Shown piece after piece: positions 33,794-42,851 of a DNA stretch of 64,000 nucleotides. Both the position numbers and the translations under genes were made by a program. The notes under the pieces are model-generated. The model saw nothing but the letters and a program-made list of their open reading frames with translations, was not told the DNA's origin and did no database searches. The DNA is from Profundibacterium mesophilum KAUST100406-0324. Lineage in GTDB: Bacteria; Pseudomonadota; Alphaproteobacteria; Rhodobacterales; Rhodobacteraceae. The DNA lies in assembly GCF_009835145.1 (NCBI RefSeq), contig NZ_APKE01000007.1, positions 62,001 to 126,000 on the forward strand. The letters are read 5' to 3'. Within the stretch, counting starts at the first letter, position 1. Each line of letters opens with the position of its first letter.

Positions 33794-35101
33794 ATGAGCC
33801 CCGAACTTCTCACCATCGGCATGTTCGGCATGGTCCTGCTGGCGATCATGTCCGGCGTCTCGCTGGCCTTCGCCATGGGCGGAACCGCCGTCATCTTCGG
33901 CCTGCTGAGCTTCGGCTCCTACGGCATGTATTCCGTCATCACGACGATGTTCGGCTCGATGTGGTCGATCCTGCTCTCGGCCATCCCGCTTTTCGTCTTC
34001 ATCGGGGTGGCGCTGGCCCGCTCGCGCATCGCCCATGACCTCTACCAGGCCTTCTACCTGTGGTCGGGACGCACCCATGGCGGGCTGCTGCTGGGCACCT
34101 CCGGCTTTGCCGCGACCCTCTCGGCGATGACCGGAAGCTGCGCGGCCTCGACCATGACCACCGGTCTCGTCGGCATCCCGGCGATGGACAAGCGCGGATA
34201 TGACCGATCCTTCGTTCTGGGCACGATCGGCGCGTCCGGAACGCTCGGCATCCTGATCCCGCCCTCGATCACCCTGATCGTCATCGGGATGCAGACCGGG
34301 CAATCGGTCGGCCGGCTGTTTCTCGGCGGGCTGGTCTCGGGACTGCTGCTGCTGGCGGTCTTCCTGCTCTATATCGGGCTGCGCAGCCACTTCAATCCGG
34401 CGCTGGCGCCGGGCGCGGCGGAGCGCGCGCCGCTGCGCGAACGGCTCCGGGCACTGCGTTCGGTCTTCCTGCCGCTGCTGATCATCCTGTCGGTCCTGAT
34501 CTCGATCTTCGCCGGTATCGCGACGCCCACCGAGGCGGCGGCGGTCGGCGCGGCGGCGGTGGTGATCTCGGTCGCGATCCGCGGCGAGCTGAACTGGCGC
34601 TACATTCGCGATGTCAGCTACGAGACCGGCGCCATGACCGGCATGGTCATCTGGATCGTCTTCGGGGCCAGCGCCTTCATCGCCGTCTATGGCGGGGCGG
34701 GCGGCACCGCGTTTATGCAGGATTTCCTCAGGGGAATCGATGTCAGCCCGACGGTGATGGTCCTGATCATCCAGGCGATCACCCTGCTGCTGGGCATGTT
34801 CCTCGATCCGATCGGCATCATCCTTCTGATGCTCCCGATCTTCTTTCCCATCGTCGTGGAACTCGGCTTCGACCCGATCTGGTTCTGCGTCCTGTTCCAG
34901 CTGAACCTGTGCATCGGGTATATCTCGCCGCCCTTCGGCTATAACCTGTTCTACCTCAAGATCCTCAGCCCGGAGACGCCGATCAGCGCCATCTACCGCT
35001 CGATCGCCCCGTTCTTCTTGCTGATGATCCTGACCGGAGCGCTGATCTTCCTCTTTCCGGGGATCATCACCCGCTTCACCGACCTGCCGACGCAGCTCTG
35101 A
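33794..35101 (+). CDS. TRAP transporter large permease (DctM type)
   Basis: 435 residues and about 12 helices. Diagnostic stretches: IPLFVFIGVALARSRIAHDLY, LSAMTGSCAASTMTTG, LGILIPPSITLIVIGMQTG, IATPTEAAAVGAAAVV and LGMFLDPIGIILLMLPIFFP. Forms the transport channel with the DctQ subunit. Three-base gap from dctQ. The 98 bases to the binding protein gene contain only an imperfect GC hairpin and a ribosome site. Confidence 0.94.
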   Translation: MSPELLTIGMFGMVLLAIMSGVSLAFAMGGTAVIFGLLSFGSYGMYSVITTMFGSMWSILLSAIPLFVFIGVALARSRIAHDLYQAFYLWSGRTHGGLLLGTSGFAATLSAMTGSCAASTMTTGLVGIPAMDKRGYDRSFVLGTIGASGTLGILIPPSITLIVIGMQTGQSVGRLFLGGLVSGLLLLAVFLLYIGLRSHFNPALAPGAAERAPLRERLRALRSVFLPLLIILSVLISIFAGIATPTEAAAVGAAAVVISVAIRGELNWRYIRDVSYETGAMTGMVIWIVFGASAFIAVYGGAGGTAFMQDFLRGIDVSPTVMVLIIQAITLLLGMFLDPIGIILLMLPIFFPIVVELGFDPIWFCVLFQLNLCIGYISPPFGYNLFYLKILSPETPISAIYRSIAPFFLLMILTGALIFLFPGIITRFTDLPTQL

Positions 35102-35199
35102 CGCGCGGCGGGCATATCAAGGCCCGCGCGGCCGGCCGGGAGGACCAGTCCGGCAGCGCGGAGCCAATACGGCATGAATCAAACAGGAGGAGTATCACC

Positions 35200-36255
35200 A
35201 TGCCCAGGACCAGACCCCAGATTACCCGCCGCGGCCTTCTCGGCAGCGCAGCCGCAGCAGCCGGCGGCGGCGCCATGCTCGCCGCCCCGCCCGCCATCGC
35301 GCAGGGCAAGACGACATGGCGCATGCAGACCCATTGGCCGACCGGCAACTGGTATTACGAGGATGTCTTCGTCAAGTTCGCCGACCGGGTGACCGCGGCG
35401 ACCAATGGCGAGCTGACCATCGAGCCGGTGCAGAATGACGGTATCGTGCCAACCGGCGAAGTGCTCAACGCGGTCCGCCGCGGCCTGCTGGAGAGCGCGT
35501 TCATCTACCCGTCCTACTGGATGGGCCGGATCCCCGTCGCGGGTCATCTGAACGGCAATATCGGCACCTTCGGCAGCCACGAAGAGATGCACATGTTCAT
35601 GTACGAGATGGGCGCTCTCGACGTGATCCGCGAAGCCTATGCCGAGCAGGGCGTCTACCAGGCCGGACCCGTCTCCTATGCCGGTCTCGCGCTCTATTCC
35701 AACCGTCCGCTGCGCACGGCTGCCGATTTCGACGGCTGGCGTGTCCGCTCCACCGGCACCGCCGCGATGGTCTTCGAGAAGATGGGCGCATCGCCCGTGG
35801 CGATCCCCGGCGGCGAGCTCTACCAGGCGCTGCAGACGGGCGTGGTCGAAGGGGCGCATTGGGGCTCCATCTCCACCGGCTGGGGCATGAACTTCCAGGA
35901 AGTCACCAAGTACATCGTCCAGCCGGACCTCGTGAGCCAGCTCAACGGCGAGGTCATCGTCGGAATGCAGCAATGGGAGAAGCTCGGCGATGACCTGAAG
36001 GCGACCTTCAACGAGATCGTCCGGGCCACCAGCGCCGATGCCAGCGCGCATTTCCTGCACCAGGACCTGGTGCGCAAGGACGAGTTCGTGAAGGAGCTTG
36101 GGGGCGAGATCACCACGCTCGAGCCGGCGGTGGTCGAGGAGCTGCGCCAGAAGTCGCTCGAGGTCGTCGCCGAATTCGCCGAGCGCGACCCCCAGTATTC
36201 GGGCCGCGTCGCCGAGATCCTCAACGAGTTCATGCGCCTCACCGGCAAGGCATGA
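35200..36255 (+). CDS. TRAP transporter substrate-binding protein (DctP type)
   Basis: 351 residues with a Tat-type signal (ITRRGLLGSAAAAAGGG). Mature DctP fold: WRMQTHWPTGNWYYEDVFVKF, VRRGLLESAFIYPSYW, GLALYSNRPLRTAADFDGWRVR, which includes the usual Arg that contacts the substrate carboxylate, and YQALQTGVVEGAHWG. The HWPTGNWYYED opening is like those of the TRAP binding proteins for monocarboxylates or 2-oxo acids. The exact ligand is unknown. A strong hairpin follows its stop. Confidence 0.93.
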   Translation: MPRTRPQITRRGLLGSAAAAAGGGAMLAAPPAIAQGKTTWRMQTHWPTGNWYYEDVFVKFADRVTAATNGELTIEPVQNDGIVPTGEVLNAVRRGLLESAFIYPSYWMGRIPVAGHLNGNIGTFGSHEEMHMFMYEMGALDVIREAYAEQGVYQAGPVSYAGLALYSNRPLRTAADFDGWRVRSTGTAAMVFEKMGASPVAIPGGELYQALQTGVVEGAHWGSISTGWGMNFQEVTKYIVQPDLVSQLNGEVIVGMQQWEKLGDDLKATFNEIVRATSADASAHFLHQDLVRKDEFVKELGGEITTLEPAVVEELRQKSLEVVAEFAERDPQYSGRVAEILNEFMRLTGKA

Positions 36256-36261
36256 CCAAGT

Positions 36262-36291
36262 GGCGGGCCGGGGCCGCGTGCCCGGCCCGCC
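36262..36291 (+). terminator. GC hairpin after the TRAP binding protein gene
   Basis: A perfect 11-bp inverted repeat, GGCGGGCCGGG (36262-36272) and its complement (36281-36291), loop of 8 bases, 6 bases after the dctP stop. No T-tract follows, so it may be a weak terminator or a 3' stabiliser separating the uptake genes from the oxidoreductase gene downstream. Confidence 0.55.
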
Positions 36292-36356
36292 ATGCCCCGC
36301 GCGCGCCGGCACGATCCGCCATGCCGCGCGGTGACACGCGACAGGAGAGACAGGAC

Positions 36357-37349
36357 ATGACCATTCCCAAGACCATGCGCGCCATTCGCCTCGACGGTCA
36401 CGGAGGCCCGGAGGTGCTCCGTCCCTTCGAGACGGAGGTGCCCGAGCCGGGACCCGGACAGGTCCTCATCCGTCTCGCCTATGCCGGGGTGAACCGCCCC
36501 GACGCGCTGCAACGTGCCGGCCTCTACGCCCCGCCGCCCGACGCCTCGCCCCTGCCGGGGCTCGAAGGGGCGGGCGAGATCGCGGCCATCGGCGAGGGGG
36601 TCACGCGCTGGTCGGTGGGCGATGCGGTGACCGCGCTCCTGCCCGGCGGCGGCTATGCCGAATATGCCGTGACCGACGCGGCGCAGGCCCTTCCGGTACC
36701 AGGCGGCATGGACATGGCGCGCGCGGCGGCGCTCTGCGAGACCTACTTCACCGTCTGGAGCAACGTCTTCATGCGCGGCGCGCTGAGCGAGGGAGAGACG
36801 TTCCTCGTGCATGGCGGCTCCTCGGGCATCGGAACGACCGCGATCCAGCTGGCGGTGATGAACGGCGCGCGGGTCATCGCGACCGCCGGCTCGGCCGGGA
36901 AATGCGCCGCCTGCACCGATCTGGGCGCGGCGCGGGCGATCAATTACCGCGAGGAGGATTTCGTCGAGATCCTCAAATCCGAGGGCGGCGCCGACCTGAT
37001 CCTCGACATGGTCGGTGGTGACTACATGCAGCGCAACATCTCGGCGCTGGCGATGGATGGCCGCCTCGTGCAGATCGCGTTCCTGCAAGGCTCCAAGGCC
37101 AAGCTCGACATGATGCAGGTGATGACCCGCCGCCTGACGCTGACCGGCTCCACCCTGCGCCCGCAATCCAACGCGGCGAAGGCGGCGATCGCCGGCGCTC
37201 TCGAGGCGGAGGTCTGGCCGCATCTTGCCAGCGGCCGCATCGGGCCGGTGATGGACAGCGAGTTCCCGCTCGAGCAGGCCGCCGCCGCCCATGAGCGTCT
37301 CGAAGGGTCGACGCATATCGGCAAGATCGTCCTCAAGGTCGCCCCGTGA
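36357..37349 (+). CDS. Zinc-free MDR: NAD(P)H-quinone oxidoreductase-like protein
   Basis: 330 residues of the quinone oxidoreductase/TIGR02824-like branch. RLAYAGVNRPDALQRAGLY, PGLEGAGEI, YAEYAVTDAAQALPVPGGMD, and the NADPH motif HGGSSGIGTTAIQLA. Lacks the zinc cysteines of alcohol dehydrogenases. Likely reduces a quinone or an enone. Start at MTIPKTMRAIRL with a GGAGAGACAGG site. Overlaps the hydrolase gene by four bases (GTGA). Role in the surrounding pathway is unclear; it may reduce an unsaturated ketone. Confidence 0.9.
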   Translation: MTIPKTMRAIRLDGHGGPEVLRPFETEVPEPGPGQVLIRLAYAGVNRPDALQRAGLYAPPPDASPLPGLEGAGEIAAIGEGVTRWSVGDAVTALLPGGGYAEYAVTDAAQALPVPGGMDMARAAALCETYFTVWSNVFMRGALSEGETFLVHGGSSGIGTTAIQLAVMNGARVIATAGSAGKCAACTDLGAARAINYREEDFVEILKSEGGADLILDMVGGDYMQRNISALAMDGRLVQIAFLQGSKAKLDMMQVMTRRLTLTGSTLRPQSNAAKAAIAGALEAEVWPHLASGRIGPVMDSEFPLEQAAAAHERLEGSTHIGKIVLKVAP

Positions 37350-38317
37350 CACGGCGCGCCCGCTCCGAAAGCCATTTCGTGCCCGGGGCAGGCGACGCAC
37401 CGCCGTTGCACCTTGCGGCGTGCGGGGCGGAGCGGGGGGCAGAGCGGGGGCGTCCCCCCCTTCTGATGGTTCATGGCGCGACCTTCTCCGGGCGGATGTT
37501 CGACATCGACTGCGACGGGGTGAACTGGCTCGCCGCCGCGGCCGATGCGGGTTTCGCCGCCTATGCGGTCGATCTGAGGGGCTACGGCCGCTCCGCGCCA
37601 CCGGACTGGCGCCGCGCGGCCTTCGCCGACGGGGCTCCGCCGGCCTGCTCCGGGGCGCAGGCCATCGCGGATATCGGCCGCGCGGCCGACTGGATCGCCG
37701 CGCGCCATGGCGACGCCGCGCTCTCCCTGATCGGCTGGTCCTGGGGCACCACCACGGCCGCCCGCTACGCGATCGGGCCGGGGCGGGACCGTGTCAGGCG
37801 CCTGGCGCTCTACGCGCCGGTCCATGCCGCGCCGAACCCCGCCTGGCTCGAAATGCTCGGCGAGCCGGAAGACCCGCGACAGAAGCGCGCCTTCGCACCC
37901 TACCGCCTCGTCACGCCGCAAGATGTGCGCGCCCGCTGGAACGAGCAGATCCCGCCCGGTGCGGACTGGCGCCCCGAAGGCGCGCTCGAGGCGCTGGTGC
38001 AGGCCAGCCTGGACGACGATCCGCAATCGGGCGGCGAAGGGTTCAGGGTGCCCAACGGCACGTTCGAGGACCTGTGGCACTGCTTCAACGGCCGGCCCCT
38101 CTACGACCCCGCGACCCTGCGCTGCCCGGTCCTCGTGGTGCGCGGACGCGCGGATCCGACATCGACCCGCGCCGACGCGCTCGGTCTTTTCGATGCGCTG
38201 GAAGGCGTCGAGCGGCAGTATCACGAGATCGCCGATTCCACACATTTCGCAAATGCCGAGCATGGCGCGCCCCAATTGCACCGCGCGGTGCACGCGTTCC
38301 TGCGCGCCGGCCTGTAA
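37346..38317 (+). CDS. Alpha/beta-hydrolase
   Basis: 323 residues from a GTG start. LLMVHGATFSGRMFDID gives the oxyanion HG; YAVDLRGYGRSAPP; nucleophile elbow GWSWG with Ser132; Asp in VVRGRADPTSTR; and His in ADSTHFAN complete the triad. Could hydrolyse an ester or lactone. In an operon for 4-hydroxy-acid type breakdown, opening a gamma-lactone is an attractive but untested role. The 3-hydroxyacyl-CoA dehydrogenase gene follows after 19 bases. Confidence 0.85.
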   Translation: MTRRARSESHFVPGAGDAPPLHLAACGAERGAERGRPPLLMVHGATFSGRMFDIDCDGVNWLAAAADAGFAAYAVDLRGYGRSAPPDWRRAAFADGAPPACSGAQAIADIGRAADWIAARHGDAALSLIGWSWGTTTAARYAIGPGRDRVRRLALYAPVHAAPNPAWLEMLGEPEDPRQKRAFAPYRLVTPQDVRARWNEQIPPGADWRPEGALEALVQASLDDDPQSGGEGFRVPNGTFEDLWHCFNGRPLYDPATLRCPVLVVRGRADPTSTRADALGLFDALEGVERQYHEIADSTHFANAEHGAPQLHRAVHAFLRAGL

Positions 38318-38336
38318 CAGACTGGAGTAAGTATTC

Positions 38337-39434
38337 ATGACCGTTCGCAAAGTCGCGATCATCGGAGCCGGAACGATGGGCGGGGGGATCGCGATGACCT
38401 GCCTTGCCGCCGGGCTGCGGGTGACCGTTCTCGAAGCCGACGCCGCACAGGCCGAGGCGCTCGCGCCGCGGGTGTCGCGTTTCGTCTCGCGCGCCGTCGA
38501 GAAGGGACGGATGACGCGAGAAGCCGCCGACGAGGCGCTCGGCGCGCTGCAGGTCACGGACCGCGCGGAGGCGATCGCGGGCAGCGACCTGGTGATCGAG
38601 GCGGTGTTCGAGGATGCCGAGGTCAAGCGCACGCTCTTTGCCCGGATCGCGCCGCATCTGGGGCCAAAGACGGTGCTCGCCACCAATACCAGCGCCCTGC
38701 GGGTGGACGAGCTGGCCCGGGCCGCGCCCGATCCGGAGCGGTTCATCGGCCTGCATTACTTCAGCCCCGCCGAGGTCAACCCGTTGGTCGAGCTGGTGGT
38801 CGGCACGCGCAGCTCCGCCGAGGCGGTGCAGACGGCGCGCGCCTTTCTCGAGATGACGGGCCGCACCGTGCTGGAATGCCGGGATGCGCCCGGCTTCGTG
38901 GTCAACCGCTTCTTCTGTCCCTACAGCAACGAGGCGGTGCGCTGCCTGGAGGACGGGATCGGGGACACGGCGCAGATCGACGCCGTCGCCTGCGAGATCT
39001 TCGGCCTGCCGATGGGGCCCTTCGCGGTGATGAACATCATCAAGCCGCGCGTGAATCTGCATGCCTTGCGCAACCTCTCCACGCTGGGCGCGCTTTACGA
39101 GCCGGCCGCGCCGCTGGTCGAGCTTGGCGAGCGCGGCGGCGCCTGGGACATCGCGGAGGCGCCTTCGCGGATCGACGCGCAGACACACGCGCAGATCGCC
39201 GCCCGCCTGCGCGGGGCGACCTTCCTGTCGATCCTCGAAGCGCTGGATGAAGAGGTCGCGGAGCCGGATGCCTTCGATCTGGGCGCGGAGCGGGCGCTGC
39301 GCTTCGGCCTGCCTCCCGTCGCGCAGATGCGCCGGCTGGGACGCGAGGAAACCTCTGCCCTCGCGCGGCGCGTCGCCGATGCGCATGGCGCGGCGCTGCC
39401 GGATGGCGGGCTGGAGGCGGTCTTCGCGGGCTGA
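38337..39434 (+). CDS. 3-hydroxyacyl-CoA dehydrogenase
   Basis: 365 residues. NAD-binding VAIIGAGTMGGGIAMTCLAAG; LVIEAVFEDAEVKR; catalytic His in GLHYFSPAEVNPLVELV; GFVVNRFFCPYSNEA begins the C-terminal helical domain, here longer than in a minimal enzyme. Oxidises an L-3-hydroxyacyl-CoA to the 3-ketoacyl-CoA. It fits a pathway in which a 2-enoyl-CoA, made by the ACAD10/11-type pair, is hydrated and then oxidised; no enoyl-CoA hydratase gene is in the window. Last gene of the set. Confidence 0.9.
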   Translation: MTVRKVAIIGAGTMGGGIAMTCLAAGLRVTVLEADAAQAEALAPRVSRFVSRAVEKGRMTREAADEALGALQVTDRAEAIAGSDLVIEAVFEDAEVKRTLFARIAPHLGPKTVLATNTSALRVDELARAAPDPERFIGLHYFSPAEVNPLVELVVGTRSSAEAVQTARAFLEMTGRTVLECRDAPGFVVNRFFCPYSNEAVRCLEDGIGDTAQIDAVACEIFGLPMGPFAVMNIIKPRVNLHALRNLSTLGALYEPAAPLVELGERGGAWDIAEAPSRIDAQTHAQIAARLRGATFLSILEALDEEVAEPDAFDLGAERALRFGLPPVAQMRRLGREETSALARRVADAHGAALPDGGLEAVFAG

Positions 39435-39623
39435 GGCGGGGCCGCCCGTCAGGGCTGCGCTACCGGCGCATCCGGTCCGGCTCCGGGCCGATATCGCACC
39501 GGCGAGCCGCGCCGGGCAGGAGGCCTTGATCCGCATCGGTGCGGGAATTAGGGCTTGCCTTTGCCCGGCCGCCGCTTCGATATTGCCGGCCAGCGCCAAG
39601 ACGGCCCGAAGGAGTTCGACAGC

Positions 39624-40397
39624 ATGCGTCCCTACCGTGCCGCCCTTTCATGGGTCGCGGCAGCCTTCTGCACCGCGGCCATGCCGGCCCCGGGGGCCGC
39701 GGCGGACCTGCTGGTCTTCGCCGCGGCCAGCCTGGGCACCGCGCTCGAGCGGATCGAGGCCGATTGGGAAGCGCGCACGGGATCGGATATCGCGATCTCC
39801 TATGCCGGCTCGTCGCAACTCGCCCGGCAGATCGAGCTCGGCGCGCCGGCCGATCTCTTCATCTCGGCCAATGGCGACTGGATGGATCATCTGGTGGCGG
39901 GCGGGCTGATCGATGGGCAATCGCGGCGCGACATCCTCGGCAATACCCTCGTGCTGATCGCCCAAGGGCGGGGCGCGGCGCCCCACGATGCGCTCGCCGC
40001 GGGCGCAATGACGGCACGCCTCGGGGAGGGACGGCTCGCGATGGCGCTCGTCGATGCGGTTCCCGCCGGCATCTACGGCCGTGCCGCCCTGGTCTCGCTC
40101 GGTCTTTGGGAAGAGGTTTCGGACCGGGTGGCGCAGGCCGACAACGTGCGCGCGGCCCTCGCGCTCGTGGCCTCGGGCGCAGCCCCCCTCGGCATCGTCT
40201 ATGCAAGCGACGCCACGGCGCAGGATGACGTGAGCGTGATCGCGACCTTTCCCGAAGGCAGCCACGCGCCGATCCGCTATCCCGCCGCGCTAACCGCCGG
40301 GGCCCGGCCGGAGGCACGGGCCTTCCTCGATCACCTCGGCAGCCCGGAGGCACAGGACATCTTCGCGCAGGCCGGCTTCATCCCCGCCGGGACCTAG
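39624..40397 (+). CDS. modA: Molybdate ABC transporter binding protein ModA
   Basis: 257 residues with a signal peptide. DLLVFAAASLGTALERIEADW, ISYAGSSQLARQIELGAPADLFISAN, NTLVLIAQGRG, VDAVPAGIYGR and GIVYASDA follow the ModA pattern, including the Ser and Tyr positions that bind the oxyanion. It captures molybdate or tungstate in the periplasm. An AAGGAG-like site precedes the ATG. Followed by modB after four bases. No ModE gene or Mo-box was recognised upstream. Confidence 0.93.
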   Translation: MRPYRAALSWVAAAFCTAAMPAPGAAADLLVFAAASLGTALERIEADWEARTGSDIAISYAGSSQLARQIELGAPADLFISANGDWMDHLVAGGLIDGQSRRDILGNTLVLIAQGRGAAPHDALAAGAMTARLGEGRLAMALVDAVPAGIYGRAALVSLGLWEEVSDRVAQADNVRAALALVASGAAPLGIVYASDATAQDDVSVIATFPEGSHAPIRYPAALTAGARPEARAFLDHLGSPEAQDIFAQAGFIPAGT

Positions 40398-40401
40398 CGC
40401 C

Positions 40402-41100
40402 GTGCTCGACACGATCAGCGCGGCCGAATGGGACGCCTTGCGCCTGTCGCTGAAAGTGTCCGCGGTGGCCGTCGCGGCCAGTCTTCCCCTCGGGCTCCTG
40501 ACCGCGCACGCCCTGGCGCGGTGGCGCTTCCCGGGGCGGCAAATCCTCAACGGGCTGGTGCATCTGCCGCTGATCCTGCCGCCGGTGGTGACGGGCTACC
40601 TGCTGCTCCTGGGGTTCGGGCGCACGGGACCCATCGGCGCGCCGCTCGAGGCCTGGTTCGGCATCGGTTTCGCCTTCCGCTGGACGGGGGCGGCCCTTGC
40701 CGCGGGGATCATGGCCTTCCCGCTGATGGTCCGTGCCATCAGGCTGAGCATCGAGGCGGTCGATCCCAAGCTCGAGCAGGCGGCCGCCACGCTCGGCGCC
40801 TCGCGCCCCTGGGTCTGGATCACCGTGACCCTGCCGCTGATCGCGCCCGGGGTGGTGGCGGGCGGCATTCTCGCCTTCGCCAAGGCGATGGGCGAGTTCG
40901 GAGCGACGATCACCTTCGTGTCGAATATTCCTGGCGAGACGCGCACCTTGCCCTCGGCGATCTATGCCTTCCTGCAGGTGCCGGGCGGGGAGGGGGCGGC
41001 GATGCGCCTCGTGCTGATCTCGGTCGTGGTCTCGATGGGGGCGCTGCTCCTGTCGGAATGGCTGGGCCGGCGCATCGCCCGGCGCCTGGGCGGCACGTGA
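40402..41100 (+). CDS. modB: Molybdate ABC transporter permease ModB
   Basis: 232 residues from a GTG start; five or six helices. PLILPPVVTGYLLLLGFGR and the EAA-type loop EQAAATLGASRPWVWITVTLPLIAPG couple to the ATPase; AKAMGEFGATITFVSNIPGETRTLPSAIY is highly specific for ModB. Overlaps modC by four bases (GTGA). Confidence 0.95.
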   Translation: MLDTISAAEWDALRLSLKVSAVAVAASLPLGLLTAHALARWRFPGRQILNGLVHLPLILPPVVTGYLLLLGFGRTGPIGAPLEAWFGIGFAFRWTGAALAAGIMAFPLMVRAIRLSIEAVDPKLEQAAATLGASRPWVWITVTLPLIAPGVVAGGILAFAKAMGEFGATITFVSNIPGETRTLPSAIYAFLQVPGGEGAAMRLVLISVVVSMGALLLSEWLGRRIARRLGGT

Positions 41101-42203
41101 GCCTGCGCGTCTCCCTGCGTCATGCCCTGCCGGGCTTCACGCTCGATGCGCGTTTCGAGGCGCCCGAGGGGGTGACGGCGCTGTTTGGTCCGTCCGGCGC
41201 GGGCAAGAGCACGGTGGTGCTGGCGATCGCCGGTCTGGTGCGTCCCGACGCGGGACGGATCGAGGTGAACGGGCGCGTGCTGCTCGACACCGACAGGGGC
41301 ATCGCGCTCGCCGCCCATCGCCGGCGGGTCGGCTGCGTCTTCCAGGAGGGTCGGCTTTTCCCGCATCTGACGGTGCGCCAGAATCTCGGTTATGGACGGT
41401 GGTTCGCGGGCCGGCATGCCGCGGCTCAGCCCGGCCGCGTGGTCGAGATGCTCGGCATCGGCGATCTGCTGGGCCGGATGCCGGCCGATCTGTCGGGCGG
41501 CGAGAAGCAGCGCGTGGCGATCGGCCGCGCGCTTCTCGCCGCGCCGCGCCTGCTGCTGATGGACGAGCCGCTGGCCGCGCTCGACGCGCAACGCAAGGCC
41601 GGCATCCTGCCCTATCTGGAGCGGCTGCGGGACGAGACGCGCATCCCCATCCTCTATGTCAGCCACGCGGTCTCCGAGGTGGCGCGGCTGGCGACCACGG
41701 TGGTGGCGCTGCGCGCGGGGCGGGTGCTCAGGGCCGGCCCCACGGCCGAGCTTCTGGCCGATCCCGAGGCGGTGCCCGTCCTGGGGCCGCGCGACGCGGG
41801 CTCGGTTCTCGAGGGGCGGCTCGTGGCGCATCACGAGGACGGTCTCAGCGAGGTCGAGATCTCGGGTGGCAAGCTGCTCCTGCCGCGCATCGAGGGAGCG
41901 CCCGGCGCGCGGGTGAGGGTGCGGATCGGTGCGCAGGACGTGATTCTCGCCTGCCTGGCCCCGCAAGGGCTCTCGGCGCTCAACATCCTGCGCGGGGAGG
42001 TCAGCGCGCTGCGCAGCGGCAGTGGCCCCGGGGTGATCGTGCAGTTGCGCATCGGCGAGGACAGCCTTCTTGCCCGGATCACCAAGCGCTCTGCCGCCGC
42101 GCTCGATCTGGCGCCGGGGCAGACCTGCTACGCGATCGCCAAATCCGTCGCGGTTGCGCCGGCCGATATCGGCGGCGCGGCGCCGGCCCCCTTGCCGGAG
42201 TGA
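41097..42203 (+). CDS. modC: Molybdate ABC transporter ATPase ModC
   Basis: 368 residues from a GTG start overlapping modB. Walker A GPSGAGKST, Q-loop CVFQEGRLFPHLT, ABC signature LSGGEKQR, Walker B LLLMDEP and the His of YVSHAVSEV. A C-terminal TOBE (Mop-like) domain (about 290-360) includes LNILRGEVSALRSG. The length and domain order are standard for ModC. Powers molybdate import. Confidence 0.95.
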   Translation: MSLRVSLRHALPGFTLDARFEAPEGVTALFGPSGAGKSTVVLAIAGLVRPDAGRIEVNGRVLLDTDRGIALAAHRRRVGCVFQEGRLFPHLTVRQNLGYGRWFAGRHAAAQPGRVVEMLGIGDLLGRMPADLSGGEKQRVAIGRALLAAPRLLLMDEPLAALDAQRKAGILPYLERLRDETRIPILYVSHAVSEVARLATTVVALRAGRVLRAGPTAELLADPEAVPVLGPRDAGSVLEGRLVAHHEDGLSEVEISGGKLLLPRIEGAPGARVRVRIGAQDVILACLAPQGLSALNILRGEVSALRSGSGPGVIVQLRIGEDSLLARITKRSAAALDLAPGQTCYAIAKSVAVAPADIGGAAPAPLPE

Positions 42204-42656
42204 TCCGGCCCCGCGGCGGGGACCGGGTGCCGACGCGCCGCGGTATCTCGAGCCGGGACCACTTCCGCGCCTCGTCCTCCGATATCCGCAGCGCCCGTTC
42301 GCGCGCCTTGTCACGGGTGGTATCCCGTGCACTGCACATGAAGATATTCCCCTCCGGCACCGCGACCCGGGACAGCCCCCTGTTGCTGTTATCCTTGCGG
42401 CGTTGGCGGTTCTTGGACTGCGGGGGCGTTGCCAGGGCGGGGCGCGCCGGGCCGATCGTTTGTGCCAGCACCCTGCCACGCACGCCGTGCCGTGCGGGCG
42501 GGCGCATTCCGTGCATCCACCTCCCTCGCGCCCAACGCCACATGGCCGACCGGGTTTCGCGTGAATTTACAGGCGATTACCTGGTGATGCCGCAAACTGC
42601 CGGGAATGTCGTATTTCGCCTTGTTTCCCATGCGCCGGATCTTTAAACGGGTCAGC
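42204..42656. other. Intergenic stretch without a recognised gene
   Basis: 453 bases between modC and tRNA-Ser. Open frames here have no family resemblance or ribosome sites. A short GC hairpin (CCCCG...CGGGG) just after the modC stop may end that transcript. The last 100 bases are comparatively AT-rich and probably hold the tRNA promoter, but no confident -35/-10 pair is called. Confidence 0.5.
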
Positions 42657-42746
42657 GGAGATGTGGCCGAGTGGTCGAAGGCGCTCCCCTGCTAAGGGAG
42701 TAGGCCCGGAAGGGTCTCGTGGGTTCGAATCCCATCGTCTCCGCCA
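42657..42746 (+). tRNA. tRNA-Ser, anticodon GCT
   Basis: 90 bases including an encoded CCA end. Acceptor stem GGAGATG pairs with CGTCTCC (one G-T pair), discriminator G. Anticodon stem-loop CTCCC-CTGCTAA-GGGAG places anticodon GCT at 42691-42693, reading AGC/AGT serine codons. The long class II variable arm and TTCGAAT T-loop confirm tRNA-Ser. A run of C and T bases follows the 3' end. No duplicate of the 3' end that would mark an integrated element was noticed in the window. Confidence 0.97.
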
Positions 42747-42851
42747 CTGCCCCCCCCCTTTTTAGATCGATCTCCTTCCGCGCATTTGGATGGGAATGCT
42801 CGTCTGCGCAGGGCAGGGGGAAGAAAGGTCCGGGCAAACCGGGCGGATGGT

